Shown here piece by piece: positions 53,128-61,791 of a stretch of DNA of 64,000 nt. The notes under the pieces were generated by a model that made no database searches, was not told the DNA's origin, and saw only the letters and a list, made by a program, of their open reading frames with translations. Positions within the stretch are counted from its first letter, which is position 1, and each line of letters begins with the position of its first letter. A program made the translations under genes and the position numbers. Source of the stretch: Microbacterium azadirachtae (GTDB lineage: Bacteria > Actinomycetota > Actinomycetes > Actinomycetales > Microbacteriaceae); NCBI RefSeq assembly GCF_000956505.1, contig NZ_JYIX01000027.1, positions 52,579 to 116,578 of the forward strand. The letters are read 5' to 3'.

Positions 53128-56100
53128 GTTCGATACGCGGGACCATGTCGAAGAGGCGCTCGATGCGCTGAGCGATGGGCTGAACCCCGTTGTTGCGGAG
53201 CGCTTCCGCGAGCTCGCGCCGGAGGTCAAGGACTGGACCGAGATTCTCGAGCGCAAGGACCGACAAGCGGGGCGCAGCTTCGCCTGGTACAACCCCCGTG
53301 ACCTCTCGCTGATCCTCCGCGCGTTCACCGAGTCGTTTGGGTCGCTGGGCTACCCGTTCGCGGGGCTCCTCGGCCGGCAGGCGCAGAACTGGGCGAGCGA
53401 GTTGCGAAACGTCCGTAACAAGTGGGCGCACAACGAGGAATTCTCAATCGCCGAGACCTATCGCGCGCTTGACTCGGCGGAGATGCTCTTGCGCGGACTC
53501 CGTGCGGATACTCAGGCGGATCGGCTGCGAGAGCTCAAAGTACCGGTGCTCGCGGCGATGACTGCCGAATCGGGAACGGCGGCACCAGTGCAGGATTCCG
53601 GTTCAACGCTCGACTCCCCGCTCGCGGCTCCCGACGCCTCAGCAACCAGGCCCGAGGTCGCAGCGACCCCCACGGTCGCGGGCCCCGTCTTCCCAGAACG
53701 TGCAGCATCCCTTCCTGACGCCACTGTGGCGATCCGAGTCAGTGCTCTGCCAGATCTGAGCTATGCGCACGCCCGCAACTCCATCGCAATCGTGGATGAG
53801 GTCACGATCGACTATCAAGGCGAAGAGATGCGGGGGGCGTCAGTCGAGATCGAGGCGATCTGCAGGCTCGGCTCGCTGGGCGACCCGAAGGTGCTCATCG
53901 TCGATCTCGACGGGACAACGCCCACCACTTTGCGCAACGCGGACCTCGTCCTCGATCCGGTGCGCATGCTCGCCGTCGAGCATCCGACCGACGGCGTGGT
54001 GCGTGTCACTCTGCGCGATGCCGAAGGCGGTGTGATCGCGTACCACGACAGTCCCGTGACGGTGCTCGCGGCTAATCAGTGGCGCGCGAATCCGCCACAG
54101 CTCAGCCTCGAGCTGCTTGCCTCTTTCGTGCAGCCGAACTCTCCCGCAATCGCGGCTCTTCTGGTCGAGGCGTCCGACCATCTTCAGGCCAAGACGGGCA
54201 ACTCTGCCCTCGACGGTTATCAGCAGGGCTCTCGGGAACGGGTCGATGCGATCGTCGACGCCGTCTACGAAAGCATGCGGGCCCGCGACATCCGCTACGC
54301 CGAGCCGCCTGCCAGCTGGGGGCTCGACGGCCAGAAGGTACGCACGCCTTCCGAGGTTCTCGAAGGACGGCTCGGCACCTGCCTCGACACCACGGTGACG
54401 CTCGCGGCTGCGCTGGAGGAAGTCGGGATCAACTCCACCCTTTGGCTGCTCCCCGGGCACATCTTCCTCGGCTATTGGCGCGATGAGGCCAGCCTCGACG
54501 GGCCGGCTCAACTGGACCCCGCCGAAGCAGTGAACTACGTCGGCATCGGGCAGATCGAGGTCGTCGAGACCACGTTCCTCACGGGCGGAACCACGTCGAA
54601 GCCGTTCGGCGATGCACGCCGGCACCACCACATCAGCACCCTCGCCGGCGACGTGTCAGCGGTGCACGGGATCACCGACATCATGCAGGCGCGACTCGCG
54701 CGCATCTACCCCTTGCCGAGCCGGGCCATAAGCGAGTCGGGTGAGGTGAAGATCTTCGAGTACGCCGTCGCCCAGGCACCGGACGCCCTGCACTATGCGC
54801 CGTCCGCCGAGGCGATCGCCGGAGGCGTCGCTCGCGACGTACCTCCGCGCGTCGCCCTCTGGAAGAACGCGCTGCTCGACCTGAGCCTGCGGAACCGACT
54901 CATCAACTACGGCGAGAAGTCCGGATACCCGCTCGCTGTCCCGCAGCCGTCTCTGGCCAAGTTCGAGGACATGATCAACAACGGCACCACCGTCACTCTG
55001 GTGCCAAACGACCGCATCCCCACGGTCGACGGCAGCCGCGGCATCCGGTTCGGGCAGGACCTCCCGGAAACCGCTCGCGCAGGGATGCTGACCGAGCGAA
55101 AGCAGGTCTTCGTCGGCGTGACCGAGGCGACCTACACGGCCCGCCTGCGGGCGCTCGCCTACAAAGCCCGAACGATCATCGAAGAGACGGGCGCCAACAA
55201 CCTCTACCTCGCGTTCGGGATGCTGCGCTGGACATTCAACGATCGTGAGCTGCGTTCTCCGCTCGTTCTCGTCCCCGTCAGACTTGCGGCATCGGGTGGC
55301 GGCAACACCTTCCGCCTCAGCATCGATGAGGCCGGGGAGTCCGCGCCGAACTATTGCCTGTTGGAGAAGCTGCGACTGAGCTTCGGGCTCGACATTCCCG
55401 GCCTCGCCAACCCAGCGAAGGATGACTCTGGAATCGATCTGCCCGCGGCATTCGCCGCGACGCGACGGGCGCTCGCTTCCGCACGGCTGCCGTTCACCGT
55501 TGAAGACACCGTCGACCTCTCGATACTTCAGTTCGCCAAGTACAGACTGTGGAAGGACCTGGACGAGAACTGGAAGGAGCTGGCGAGCAACTCACTGGTC
55601 ACGCACCTGATCCAGACGCCGACGGCCGAATACGTCGACCCGTTCGAGGCACCGACCGCCGTCGACCTCGACGCACTGAACAATGCCGTCCCTGTCTCGG
55701 CAGACTCATCGCAGCTCGAAGCGGTTGCCGAGGCGGAAGCCCGACGCACGTTCGTCCTCGAAGGTCCCCCGGGCACGGGCAAGTCCCAGACCATCACCAA
55801 CCTGCTCGCGCACGCGCTCGCAAATGGGAAGCGCGTGCTGTTCGTCGCCGAGAAGCGCGCCGCCCTCGACGTCGTCAAGGACCGGTTGGATGCCGTGGGC
55901 CTCGGCCCTTTCTCACTCGACCTGCACGACAAGGGGGCACGCCCGGCGGCCGTGCGCGCACAGATCCGCGCGGCGATCGACGCGATCGCGCGACCGGACG
56001 GAGCAGCCCTCAAGGCGGACACAGAGACCGCAGCAACGAGTCGCAGCTCGCTCAGACGGTACGCGCAGCGCCTCCACGAGCCGAACTCCGCCGGCCTGTC

Positions 56101-59100
56101 CCTCTACTCCGCCCGCGCACAGCTTCTCGCCTCGGCAGAAGACATCGAAGCCCTTGACATCCCGGCGACGCTGGTCGCGACAGGGACAGAAGAACAGTTC
56201 GGCTATCTTCGCGAGCTGCTGCGTACCTTGCCTGAGACCGCGGACCTTGCCCATGCCAGCCCGTTGCATCCTTGGGGCTTCGTGACGGTGTCGATGGCGA
56301 ATCCAATCGACACGAACCCACTCCACTTCGCCGCACGGGAGTTCGACGCGGCGCTCGCCGACCTCGTCGCTCGTCAGCCGAATCCCGAACTGCTTGCCCT
56401 CGCGTCCGCGCCCGGTCAGCTCGATTGCTGGGCGTCGCTGGCGAGTGCGCCACGACACCTTCTCGACGCGATCGACGCCGTGCATGCAAGAACCCTTTCC
56501 GGCGAGGTGCCCGCCCTCCAGGATCGGCTCAACGCCAGCAACGCAGATCGCCCTTGGTTCGCCTCGGTAGGTCCCGAAGCGCTTGATGGGGATGTGCAGT
56601 CAGTGCATCGGTCAGCGGTCGCCGCGGATGCCTCTGGCTTCTTCGGGCGCCGTAAGCGCCAACGCGCGGTCCTCGCGGGATACGGCACCGCCCTGCGAGT
56701 CGAGGCACGCTCGTTCCCTGCCCGGGATGTGACCCCTCTCGCCGCCGACGTCGCACGCACAGCCGACGAGATCGGCGCGTTGCGCGCGGCTCTTGCGACC
56801 CTTCCGCTCCCGCTCGTGTCGTCCAACTGGAACCCCTACCTGCGCGAAGGCGTGGAGCCCGCGAAGGCCACTCTCGCGTGGGGGGTCTGGTTGGGCTCCG
56901 CACTGTCATCGACCGGCGAGAACGCCGATCTTCGGCAGGCGGTCCGCGGCTACTACGCAGCAAGCCTCCCCGACGCCGACCTCGCCAGCGCGCTCACCAG
57001 ACTCGCAAGCGCGTGGCGTGCACTCGCGGCAGCGAGCGGCGTGGCCGAGCCGTCGGGCGATGGAATGGACGCGTTCGCCATGTGGGCCGAGCCAGATGGC
57101 TTCTTCGCGACGTGGCGGTCTACCGCACCTGCCCGCAATCTCGCGACCACGGAACCGGTCACCCTCGATCGGTGGGTTGCCTTCCGGCAGCACCTCGAGC
57201 CGCTCCTTCGCTTCGGCATGACCGCCGCCCACGATGCCCTCCTCACCGGCGCGCTTCCCGCAGACCTCGCTTCGCTCTCCCTCGACAAGGGTATCGCCCA
57301 AGCGTCGATCGCTGAGCGGGCGGACTCGCAGGCCATGGCGGCGTTCGACGTACCCGCGCACAACCGCACCATTGGGCGGTTCACCTCGAGTGCGGCCGCA
57401 ATTCGTGACGCCCTCCATCGGTGGATCCCCGCGGAGATCATCGCCAAGCGCCGAATCGATCCCGCGTATGAGGGGGGCATGATGGGCGAGCTCAAACGGC
57501 AGCTCGCACGCCAGCGCGGCGGAATGACAGTGCGCGCCCTGTTCGAGAACTACGGCGACCTCATTACGCAGATCGCCCCCTGCGTTCTCATGAGTCCCGA
57601 GTCGGTGGCGCGCTTCTTCCCTGCGAGGGCGAAGATGTTCGACATCGTGGTGTTCGACGAGGCATCCCAGATCCGTGTGGCGGATGCAGTCGGGGCAATG
57701 GGGCGCGGCACCTCGGTCGTTGTCGTCGGCGACAGCAAGCAGATGCCACCGTCAAGCTTCGCCGACGTGAGCAATGACATCGACGCGGATGCCTCGTCTA
57801 TCGCCGACGTCGTTGCCGATGAGGAGTCTATCCTCATCGAGTGCGTCCAGGCCCGGGTTCCGCGCAAATGGCTGTCGTGGCACTACCGCAGCCAGGATGA
57901 GGCTCTGATCTCATTCAGCAACCACGCGTACTACGACAGTCGGCTCTCGTCCTTCCCCGCGCCCTGGTCCGCCGACGCCCCCAATGTGGACACCGACCAC
58001 GGGATCTCCCTCGTGCGCGTCGCCGGCCATTTCAACCGCGCCGGCCGTGGCCGCGACCTGCGAACGAATGCCGTCGAAGCCGAAGCCATAGTTCGTGAGG
58101 TCGCGCAGCGATTCGCGAACTCGCCCAACGAAACGCCCTCGCTCGGGATCATCACCTTCAACGCCCAGCAACGCACGCTCATCGAGACCCTCCTGCGAGA
58201 AGCCCCCGACGAGAGGCTCGCTCATGCCCTGGATGAGCGCGACGGCCTGTTCGTGAAGAACCTCGAGAACGTTCAGGGCGACGAACGGGACACCATCCTG
58301 TTCTCGGTCGCGTTTAGCGCGAACGAGCGCGGGATCATCCCCCTCAACTTCGGGCCACTCTCGCGCGCAGGCGGCGAGCGACGACTCAACGTCGCCATCA
58401 CCCGCGCCCGTCGCCAGGTGATCCTGTTCGCCAGCTTCGACCCTTCCGAGTTGCGCGCGGAGGAGACCGCGTCGATCGGCATCAAGCACCTCAAGGGGTA
58501 CCTCGAGCTCGCCGCATCCGGAGTCGAATCGACGACTGACATTGCCCACCGTGACCGGCTGATCGATCGCCACCGGGAGGAGATCGCGGACGAGCTGCGC
58601 TACCGCGGATTCGCTGTCCAGACCGACATCGGGCTGTCAGACTTCCGCGTCGATATCTCGATCGCCGATGCGGCCGCCCCCGGGCAACCCCTCGTCGCGG
58701 TTCTCCTCGACGGCGAGAGCTGGCGTGCACGCCGCACGGTCGCGGACCGCGATGGCCTCCCCGTCGACGTGCTGAAGGGCCTCATGAAGTGGCCGGGTGT
58801 TGAGCGGGTATGGCTCCCTGAATGGCTCCAAGAGCGCGAGTCTACGCTCGCTCGACTCTCGGCCGCAGTTGTGAAGGCTGGCGCCGTGCTCCGGCTTGAG
58901 CAAGCGAAGGCCCAGCCGCGACCTTCCCCGTCGCGGCCAAACGCGCCGGACGTCCCGCAAGTGACCGATGAACCCAGCCTGCTTCGTTCAGCATCGCGGA
59001 GCGACGTGGCCGCACCCGTCAGCACGGAGCTGCGCCACCCGCGCCTACGCCAATACGTCGAGTGGGAACCAAAGCGATTCGGTACGACCGACACACTCGA

Positions 59101-59605
59101 TCGGCTCCCACACGACGCCGCAACCGAGAAGGTGCGCTCTGTCCTGCGAGAGATCGTGCAGAAGGAGGGACCCATCCACAAGATGAGGCTCGCGCGGCTC
59201 GCCGCTGAGTCGTTCGGACTGAACCGTGTCGCCGCGGCGCGCGCCGAGGCGATCCTTCGCTGCCTGCCGCCGGAGTTTCTCCGCACGACCGACCGATCTT
59301 GCGCTTGGCCGACCGGGGTCGATCCTGTCGAGTGGCGAGATGTCCGTCGCAGCCAACCTGGCGATGGTCGCATCATCGACCACGTTCCCCTTGAAGAGAT
59401 CGCGAACGCCATGGCGGTCGTCGCCGAACTCGGCGGTGGCATGAACGAGGACGAGCTCAAGCGCGAGTCGCTGAGTCTCTTCGGCGGCAAGCGCCTCACC
59501 GAAGGGGTTTCGTCGCGACTCGATTCCGGACTGCAGCGCGGCCTCGAGAGTGGACGAATCGAACACGACAATCGAGGGCTGTTCCAGGCCGTCGACGCTT
59601 CATGA
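53120..59605 (+). CDS. HEPN / transglutaminase-like / DUF4011 / SF1 helicase / Vsr-like nuclease / DUF3320 protein
   Basis: A 2161-residue multidomain protein. Order: Swt1-like HEPN (about 1-140, RNKWAH, Arg99-His104), a beta-rich region, a transglutaminase-like fold (Cys421 in GTCLD, His447 in PGHIFLGYW), DUF4011 (LWKNALLDLSLRNRLINY near 575), and an SF1 helicase with Walker A GPPGTGKSQT (Lys888), Walker B VVFDEASQI (Asp1513-Glu1514), WHYRSQ and LNVAITRARR. Then a Vsr/MTES_1575-type endonuclease (ELRYRGFAVQTDIGLSDFRVDI, about 1830) and a C-terminal DUF3320. Single-protein defence systems with DUF4011-helicase-nuclease architecture are known; this one lies 84 nt after hsdR. AAGGAG precedes the ATG. 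Confidence 0.88.
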   Translation: MPEFDTRDHVEEALDALSDGLNPVVAERFRELAPEVKDWTEILERKDRQAGRSFAWYNPRDLSLILRAFTESFGSLGYPFAGLLGRQAQNWASELRNVRNKWAHNEEFSIAETYRALDSAEMLLRGLRADTQADRLRELKVPVLAAMTAESGTAAPVQDSGSTLDSPLAAPDASATRPEVAATPTVAGPVFPERAASLPDATVAIRVSALPDLSYAHARNSIAIVDEVTIDYQGEEMRGASVEIEAICRLGSLGDPKVLIVDLDGTTPTTLRNADLVLDPVRMLAVEHPTDGVVRVTLRDAEGGVIAYHDSPVTVLAANQWRANPPQLSLELLASFVQPNSPAIAALLVEASDHLQAKTGNSALDGYQQGSRERVDAIVDAVYESMRARDIRYAEPPASWGLDGQKVRTPSEVLEGRLGTCLDTTVTLAAALEEVGINSTLWLLPGHIFLGYWRDEASLDGPAQLDPAEAVNYVGIGQIEVVETTFLTGGTTSKPFGDARRHHHISTLAGDVSAVHGITDIMQARLARIYPLPSRAISESGEVKIFEYAVAQAPDALHYAPSAEAIAGGVARDVPPRVALWKNALLDLSLRNRLINYGEKSGYPLAVPQPSLAKFEDMINNGTTVTLVPNDRIPTVDGSRGIRFGQDLPETARAGMLTERKQVFVGVTEATYTARLRALAYKARTIIEETGANNLYLAFGMLRWTFNDRELRSPLVLVPVRLAASGGGNTFRLSIDEAGESAPNYCLLEKLRLSFGLDIPGLANPAKDDSGIDLPAAFAATRRALASARLPFTVEDTVDLSILQFAKYRLWKDLDENWKELASNSLVTHLIQTPTAEYVDPFEAPTAVDLDALNNAVPVSADSSQLEAVAEAEARRTFVLEGPPGTGKSQTITNLLAHALANGKRVLFVAEKRAALDVVKDRLDAVGLGPFSLDLHDKGARPAAVRAQIRAAIDAIARPDGAALKADTETAATSRSSLRRYAQRLHEPNSAGLSLYSARAQLLASAEDIEALDIPATLVATGTEEQFGYLRELLRTLPETADLAHASPLHPWGFVTVSMANPIDTNPLHFAAREFDAALADLVARQPNPELLALASAPGQLDCWASLASAPRHLLDAIDAVHARTLSGEVPALQDRLNASNADRPWFASVGPEALDGDVQSVHRSAVAADASGFFGRRKRQRAVLAGYGTALRVEARSFPARDVTPLAADVARTADEIGALRAALATLPLPLVSSNWNPYLREGVEPAKATLAWGVWLGSALSSTGENADLRQAVRGYYAASLPDADLASALTRLASAWRALAAASGVAEPSGDGMDAFAMWAEPDGFFATWRSTAPARNLATTEPVTLDRWVAFRQHLEPLLRFGMTAAHDALLTGALPADLASLSLDKGIAQASIAERADSQAMAAFDVPAHNRTIGRFTSSAAAIRDALHRWIPAEIIAKRRIDPAYEGGMMGELKRQLARQRGGMTVRALFENYGDLITQIAPCVLMSPESVARFFPARAKMFDIVVFDEASQIRVADAVGAMGRGTSVVVVGDSKQMPPSSFADVSNDIDADASSIADVVADEESILIECVQARVPRKWLSWHYRSQDEALISFSNHAYYDSRLSSFPAPWSADAPNVDTDHGISLVRVAGHFNRAGRGRDLRTNAVEAEAIVREVAQRFANSPNETPSLGIITFNAQQRTLIETLLREAPDERLAHALDERDGLFVKNLENVQGDERDTILFSVAFSANERGIIPLNFGPLSRAGGERRLNVAITRARRQVILFASFDPSELRAEETASIGIKHLKGYLELAASGVESTTDIAHRDRLIDRHREEIADELRYRGFAVQTDIGLSDFRVDISIADAAAPGQPLVAVLLDGESWRARRTVADRDGLPVDVLKGLMKWPGVERVWLPEWLQERESTLARLSAAVVKAGAVLRLEQAKAQPRPSPSRPNAPDVPQVTDEPSLLRSASRSDVAAPVSTELRHPRLRQYVEWEPKRFGTTDTLDRLPHDAATEKVRSVLREIVQKEGPIHKMRLARLAAESFGLNRVAAARAEAILRCLPPEFLRTTDRSCAWPTGVDPVEWRDVRRSQPGDGRIIDHVPLEEIANAMAVVAELGGGMNEDELKRESLSLFGGKRLTEGVSSRLDSGLQRGLESGRIEHDNRGLFQAVDAS

Positions 59606-59669
59606 TTGGAAGGTGCACGAGAAGCGCTCGGTGCCCTCCCCGGAGCGTCTCGTCTCGGTGATCGAGCAA

Positions 59670-60000
59670 GCCTACGCCCGAAAGGGCCCGGCGGGTTGCT
59701 CTTGGGTGACGGCGTCAACCACAAGCGCAATTCAGGCGCACAGAGTTGGGCCGCGAACACAGTCCGCCGCGCGCAGGCTGAGGATCTGTCGATCCCGCGG
59801 CTGATGCCTCACGGCTTCCGGCAGTCCGCAGCATCGCTGCGATCAGCTCGGGCGCGAACGTGAGGCCGTGCCGCGGATGCTGGGGCACGCGTCGGTGACC
59901 ATGGCGCCCTACACCTACGCCGACTTCTTCGACGACGATCTGGATGCTGTCGCATCGCGCCTCGACGATGCAACGCCACTCGTGGCGCTGTCGGCGGGTC
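59670..60000 (+). pseudogene. Decayed tyrosine recombinase (phage-type integrase) C-terminus
   Basis: Only the C-terminal ~110 residues remain, spread over three frames. Frame 1 reads AQAEDLSIPRLMPHGFRQSAASL (the HxxR box, expected HDLRHTAASL). A one-base deletion moves to AISSGANV, and a second to AVPRMLGHASVTMAPYTYADFFDDDLDAVASRLDD in the third frame (key parts LGHAS and TYAD with the nucleophile Tyr). The N-terminal domains and box I Arg are missing. It is fixed to the right edge of the island and explains how the segment may have arrived. An open tail continues to 60170. Confidence 0.8.
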
Positions 60001-60209
60001 CGCAAACCCGCTGCGCTCGACCGCAGGACCCCGCAGAGAGCAGATTGCTCAGATATCCGAGGGGGTTCGAGACGCCCGAAATGCTCGTTTTCGGCGTTCC
60101 TAGACGCCCGGAGAAGCACTTCACGTCGACTTATAGCATTTCTCAAGATGCGACCGAAAAGCGGCAATAGACGCATCCGAGTGCTCTGACTTCAGAAGAA
60201 AACACGTGA
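60001..60209. other. Right margin of the island, no gene seen
   Basis: After the integrase remnant an open frame runs to 60170 but shows no conserved features. The stretch around 60090-60190 is comparatively AT-rich. The leftward lipoate ligase gene ends at 60210. Confidence 0.5.
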
Positions 60210-60905
60210 TCAGACGATGGGCGCCGCCGCCAGCGCTTCCTCAACGTCCTCGCGCGAGATCCCCGGAGCCTCGGTGAGCATGGATCCGAAGGTCCGCGGA
60301 TCCCACTCCAATCCCAGCGCGGCGTTGGCCTCCGTGAGCACCGCGACGAAGCGGTTGACGGGACCGAACGCGAGCATCCCGCTGAGGAGTCGTGCGCCGC
60401 GCACACCGCGTTGCGATGTGCCGACGAGCTTCACGGAGCCTCGGGCGTTGATGCTGTACTCTCCGGGGCAGTACTCGCCGGGCACCTCACCCAGCCGGGC
60501 GTCGACGCCGAGCCCGCGCAGGGCGTCGACGATCGTCCTGCCCGCCTGGGCGAACAGGGCGGTGGGGTCGGCATGTGACTCCTCGCGCTCGACCAGGTCG
60601 AAGACGAGGCACGTCTCGTCATAGGCGGCGGCGCGGCCGCCGGTCGGGCGGATCGCCGGTGTGAAGCCGAGTCGCTCCGCCGCGGCTACGGCGATGTCGT
60701 AGCCGGGCATCAGGCTCTCCCGCCGGGTCAGGGCGAGCGTCGGCGCCGGCGTGTACAGACGGAGCAGCCGCTGCGGACCCTCTCCGGACGCGACCTGTCG
60801 GAGCAGCGCGACTGACCGCTCCAGGTCGTCCGCGCCGGGGAACGACTGCCGGATCACGTCCCCGGGGATCGGGACGAGGCGATCCGAGGACCCCTCCGGC
60901 GTCAT
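60210..60905 (-). CDS. Lipoate-protein ligase A-family protein
   Basis: A 231-residue protein of the LplA/BirA/LipB fold. Recognisable elements are LYTPAPTLALTRRE, the RPTGGRAAAYDETCLVFDLV block (the RRxxGGGAVYHD equivalent) and SVKLVGTSQRGVRGARLLSG, with the binding Lys. It would attach lipoate or octanoate to target proteins, though the C-terminal accessory domain of E. coli LplA is missing. It overlaps the TANGO2 gene stop by ATGA, forming a two-gene operon. Confidence 0.85.
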   Translation of the reverse strand: MTPEGSSDRLVPIPGDVIRQSFPGADDLERSVALLRQVASGEGPQRLLRLYTPAPTLALTRRESLMPGYDIAVAAAERLGFTPAIRPTGGRAAAYDETCLVFDLVEREESHADPTALFAQAGRTIVDALRGLGVDARLGEVPGEYCPGEYSINARGSVKLVGTSQRGVRGARLLSGMLAFGPVNRFVAVLTEANAALGLEWDPRTFGSMLTEAPGISREDVEEALAAAPIV

Positions 60906-61609
60906 CGTGCCCAGTGCGCCGGCGCCGGGAGCGCGTGGTCGCGCACCTCGATGCCGTCGGGGCCGATCGACGCCGTGCAGTAGAGGAGCGACTGCGTCGG
61001 GTAGCCGTGCGTGCGGTTGTCCCGGATGATCGCGCGGTCGTCGGAAGGATCCAGCTCCGCCGTCGTTGCGAGCAGCCGGATCCAGGACTCCGGCCAGTCC
61101 TCGTCGCGGGTCGGATGTGCACGGAACTCCGGGAGCCAGCGCGCGATGCGGGCGGTCTCCGGGTCGTCGAGATCGGAGTGCGCGATCATGTGCACGCCCG
61201 GGGGCACCGGAGTCTCGCGCAGCGCGGTGCCGTCCCAGGACAGCACGCGGGCGCCGTCGGGGGAGACCTCGAGGAGGTTGAAGCCGTGCATGTGCTCCGA
61301 GCCGGTGGGCGAGGTGCCGGTGACGGACGCCGGTGCCAGCGTGCCGCGCGAGACGGCCTGATCGTTGGGGAGGTCGAGCACATCGGCGCGGTTCAGCAGC
61401 ACCGCGAGCCGGTGCGAGGCGGGATCGACCGCGAGCCATGCGCCACCCGCACGGCGGTCGCGGATCCCGATCACCCCTGGGCGGTCGGGCCACCACTCGC
61501 CGAGCGCGTCCCACTCGCGCAGCGGATCCTCATCCCGCACGGCCAGCAGCCGCACCACCGGTTCCTGAGCCCCTCGAAGGGCGCCGACCTCGATCACGAC
61601 GGTGCACAC
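60902..61609 (-). CDS. TANGO2/NRDE-family protein
   Basis: A 235-residue protein starting M-C-TVVIEVG (GTG 61609). Cys2 after the initiator is the family hallmark and could act as an N-terminal nucleophile. NRDE-like blocks follow: LLAVRDEDPLREWDALGEWWP, GVIGIRDRRAGGAWLAVDP, the HGFNLLEVSPDGA strand and a C-terminal TQSLLY. A repeat at 61559-61581 encodes LRGAQEP close to the N-terminus. Family function is poorly understood (haem or lipid handling proposed). The longer frame to 61735 is not used because it runs through a repeat. Confidence 0.82.
   Translation of the reverse strand: MCTVVIEVGALRGAQEPVVRLLAVRDEDPLREWDALGEWWPDRPGVIGIRDRRAGGAWLAVDPASHRLAVLLNRADVLDLPNDQAVSRGTLAPASVTGTSPTGSEHMHGFNLLEVSPDGARVLSWDGTALRETPVPPGVHMIAHSDLDDPETARIARWLPEFRAHPTRDEDWPESWIRLLATTAELDPSDDRAIIRDNRTHGYPTQSLLYCTASIGPDGIEVRDHALPAPAHWAR
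60980..61008. repeat. 29-bp direct repeat, right copy, inside the TANGO2 gene
   Basis: Counterpart of 40489-40517 (27 of 29 identical, same orientation). It lies in the 3' third of the leftward TANGO2 gene, which remains open across it. Elements that integrate in gene 3' ends restore the reading frame in this way. Confidence 0.6.
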
Positions 61610-61647
61610 GCGCCTCAGTCTAGGCACGCCACGCCCCCTCGTGGCGT

Positions 61648-61706
61648 CGATGCCCCCTCGTACGAACGTCTCCCAAAGGGGGCGTCGATCGCACGAGGGG
61701 GCATCG
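61648..61706. repeat. Palindromic repeat with 14-bp arms (family E)
   Basis: CGATGCCCCCTCGT (61648-61661) and its exact complement (61693-61706) flank a 31-nt loop. A related ACGCCCCCTCGT lies just left. It sits between the divergent TANGO2 and coaBC genes. Confidence 0.75.
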
Positions 61707-61791
61707 AAGTCCAAGGGGCGCACGTGGGCGCACACGGGCGTGCGTGCGCGCTTCCAGCCCGCACTCCCGGCATCTCGGGCAGAATCGAGGG

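Larger units (their letters stand above)
40489..61008. mobile_element. Candidate integrated defence/restriction island
   Basis: The segment is framed by a 29-bp imperfect direct repeat, ends with a decayed tyrosine recombinase (about 59670-60000), and carries a type I RM system plus nuclease/helicase genes. GGATCC, present about once per 400 bases outside, was seen only about four times in 40.5-60.2 kb. The right repeat lies inside the TANGO2 gene, so the true right boundary may instead be near 60180, before the lipoate ligase gene. No intact integrase or transfer gene was found. Confidence 0.5.

Noticed and set aside
40489..61008. Complete prophage or conjugative element
   Set aside because: No capsid, terminase, relaxase, replication or transfer genes; only an integrase remnant and defence-type genes.
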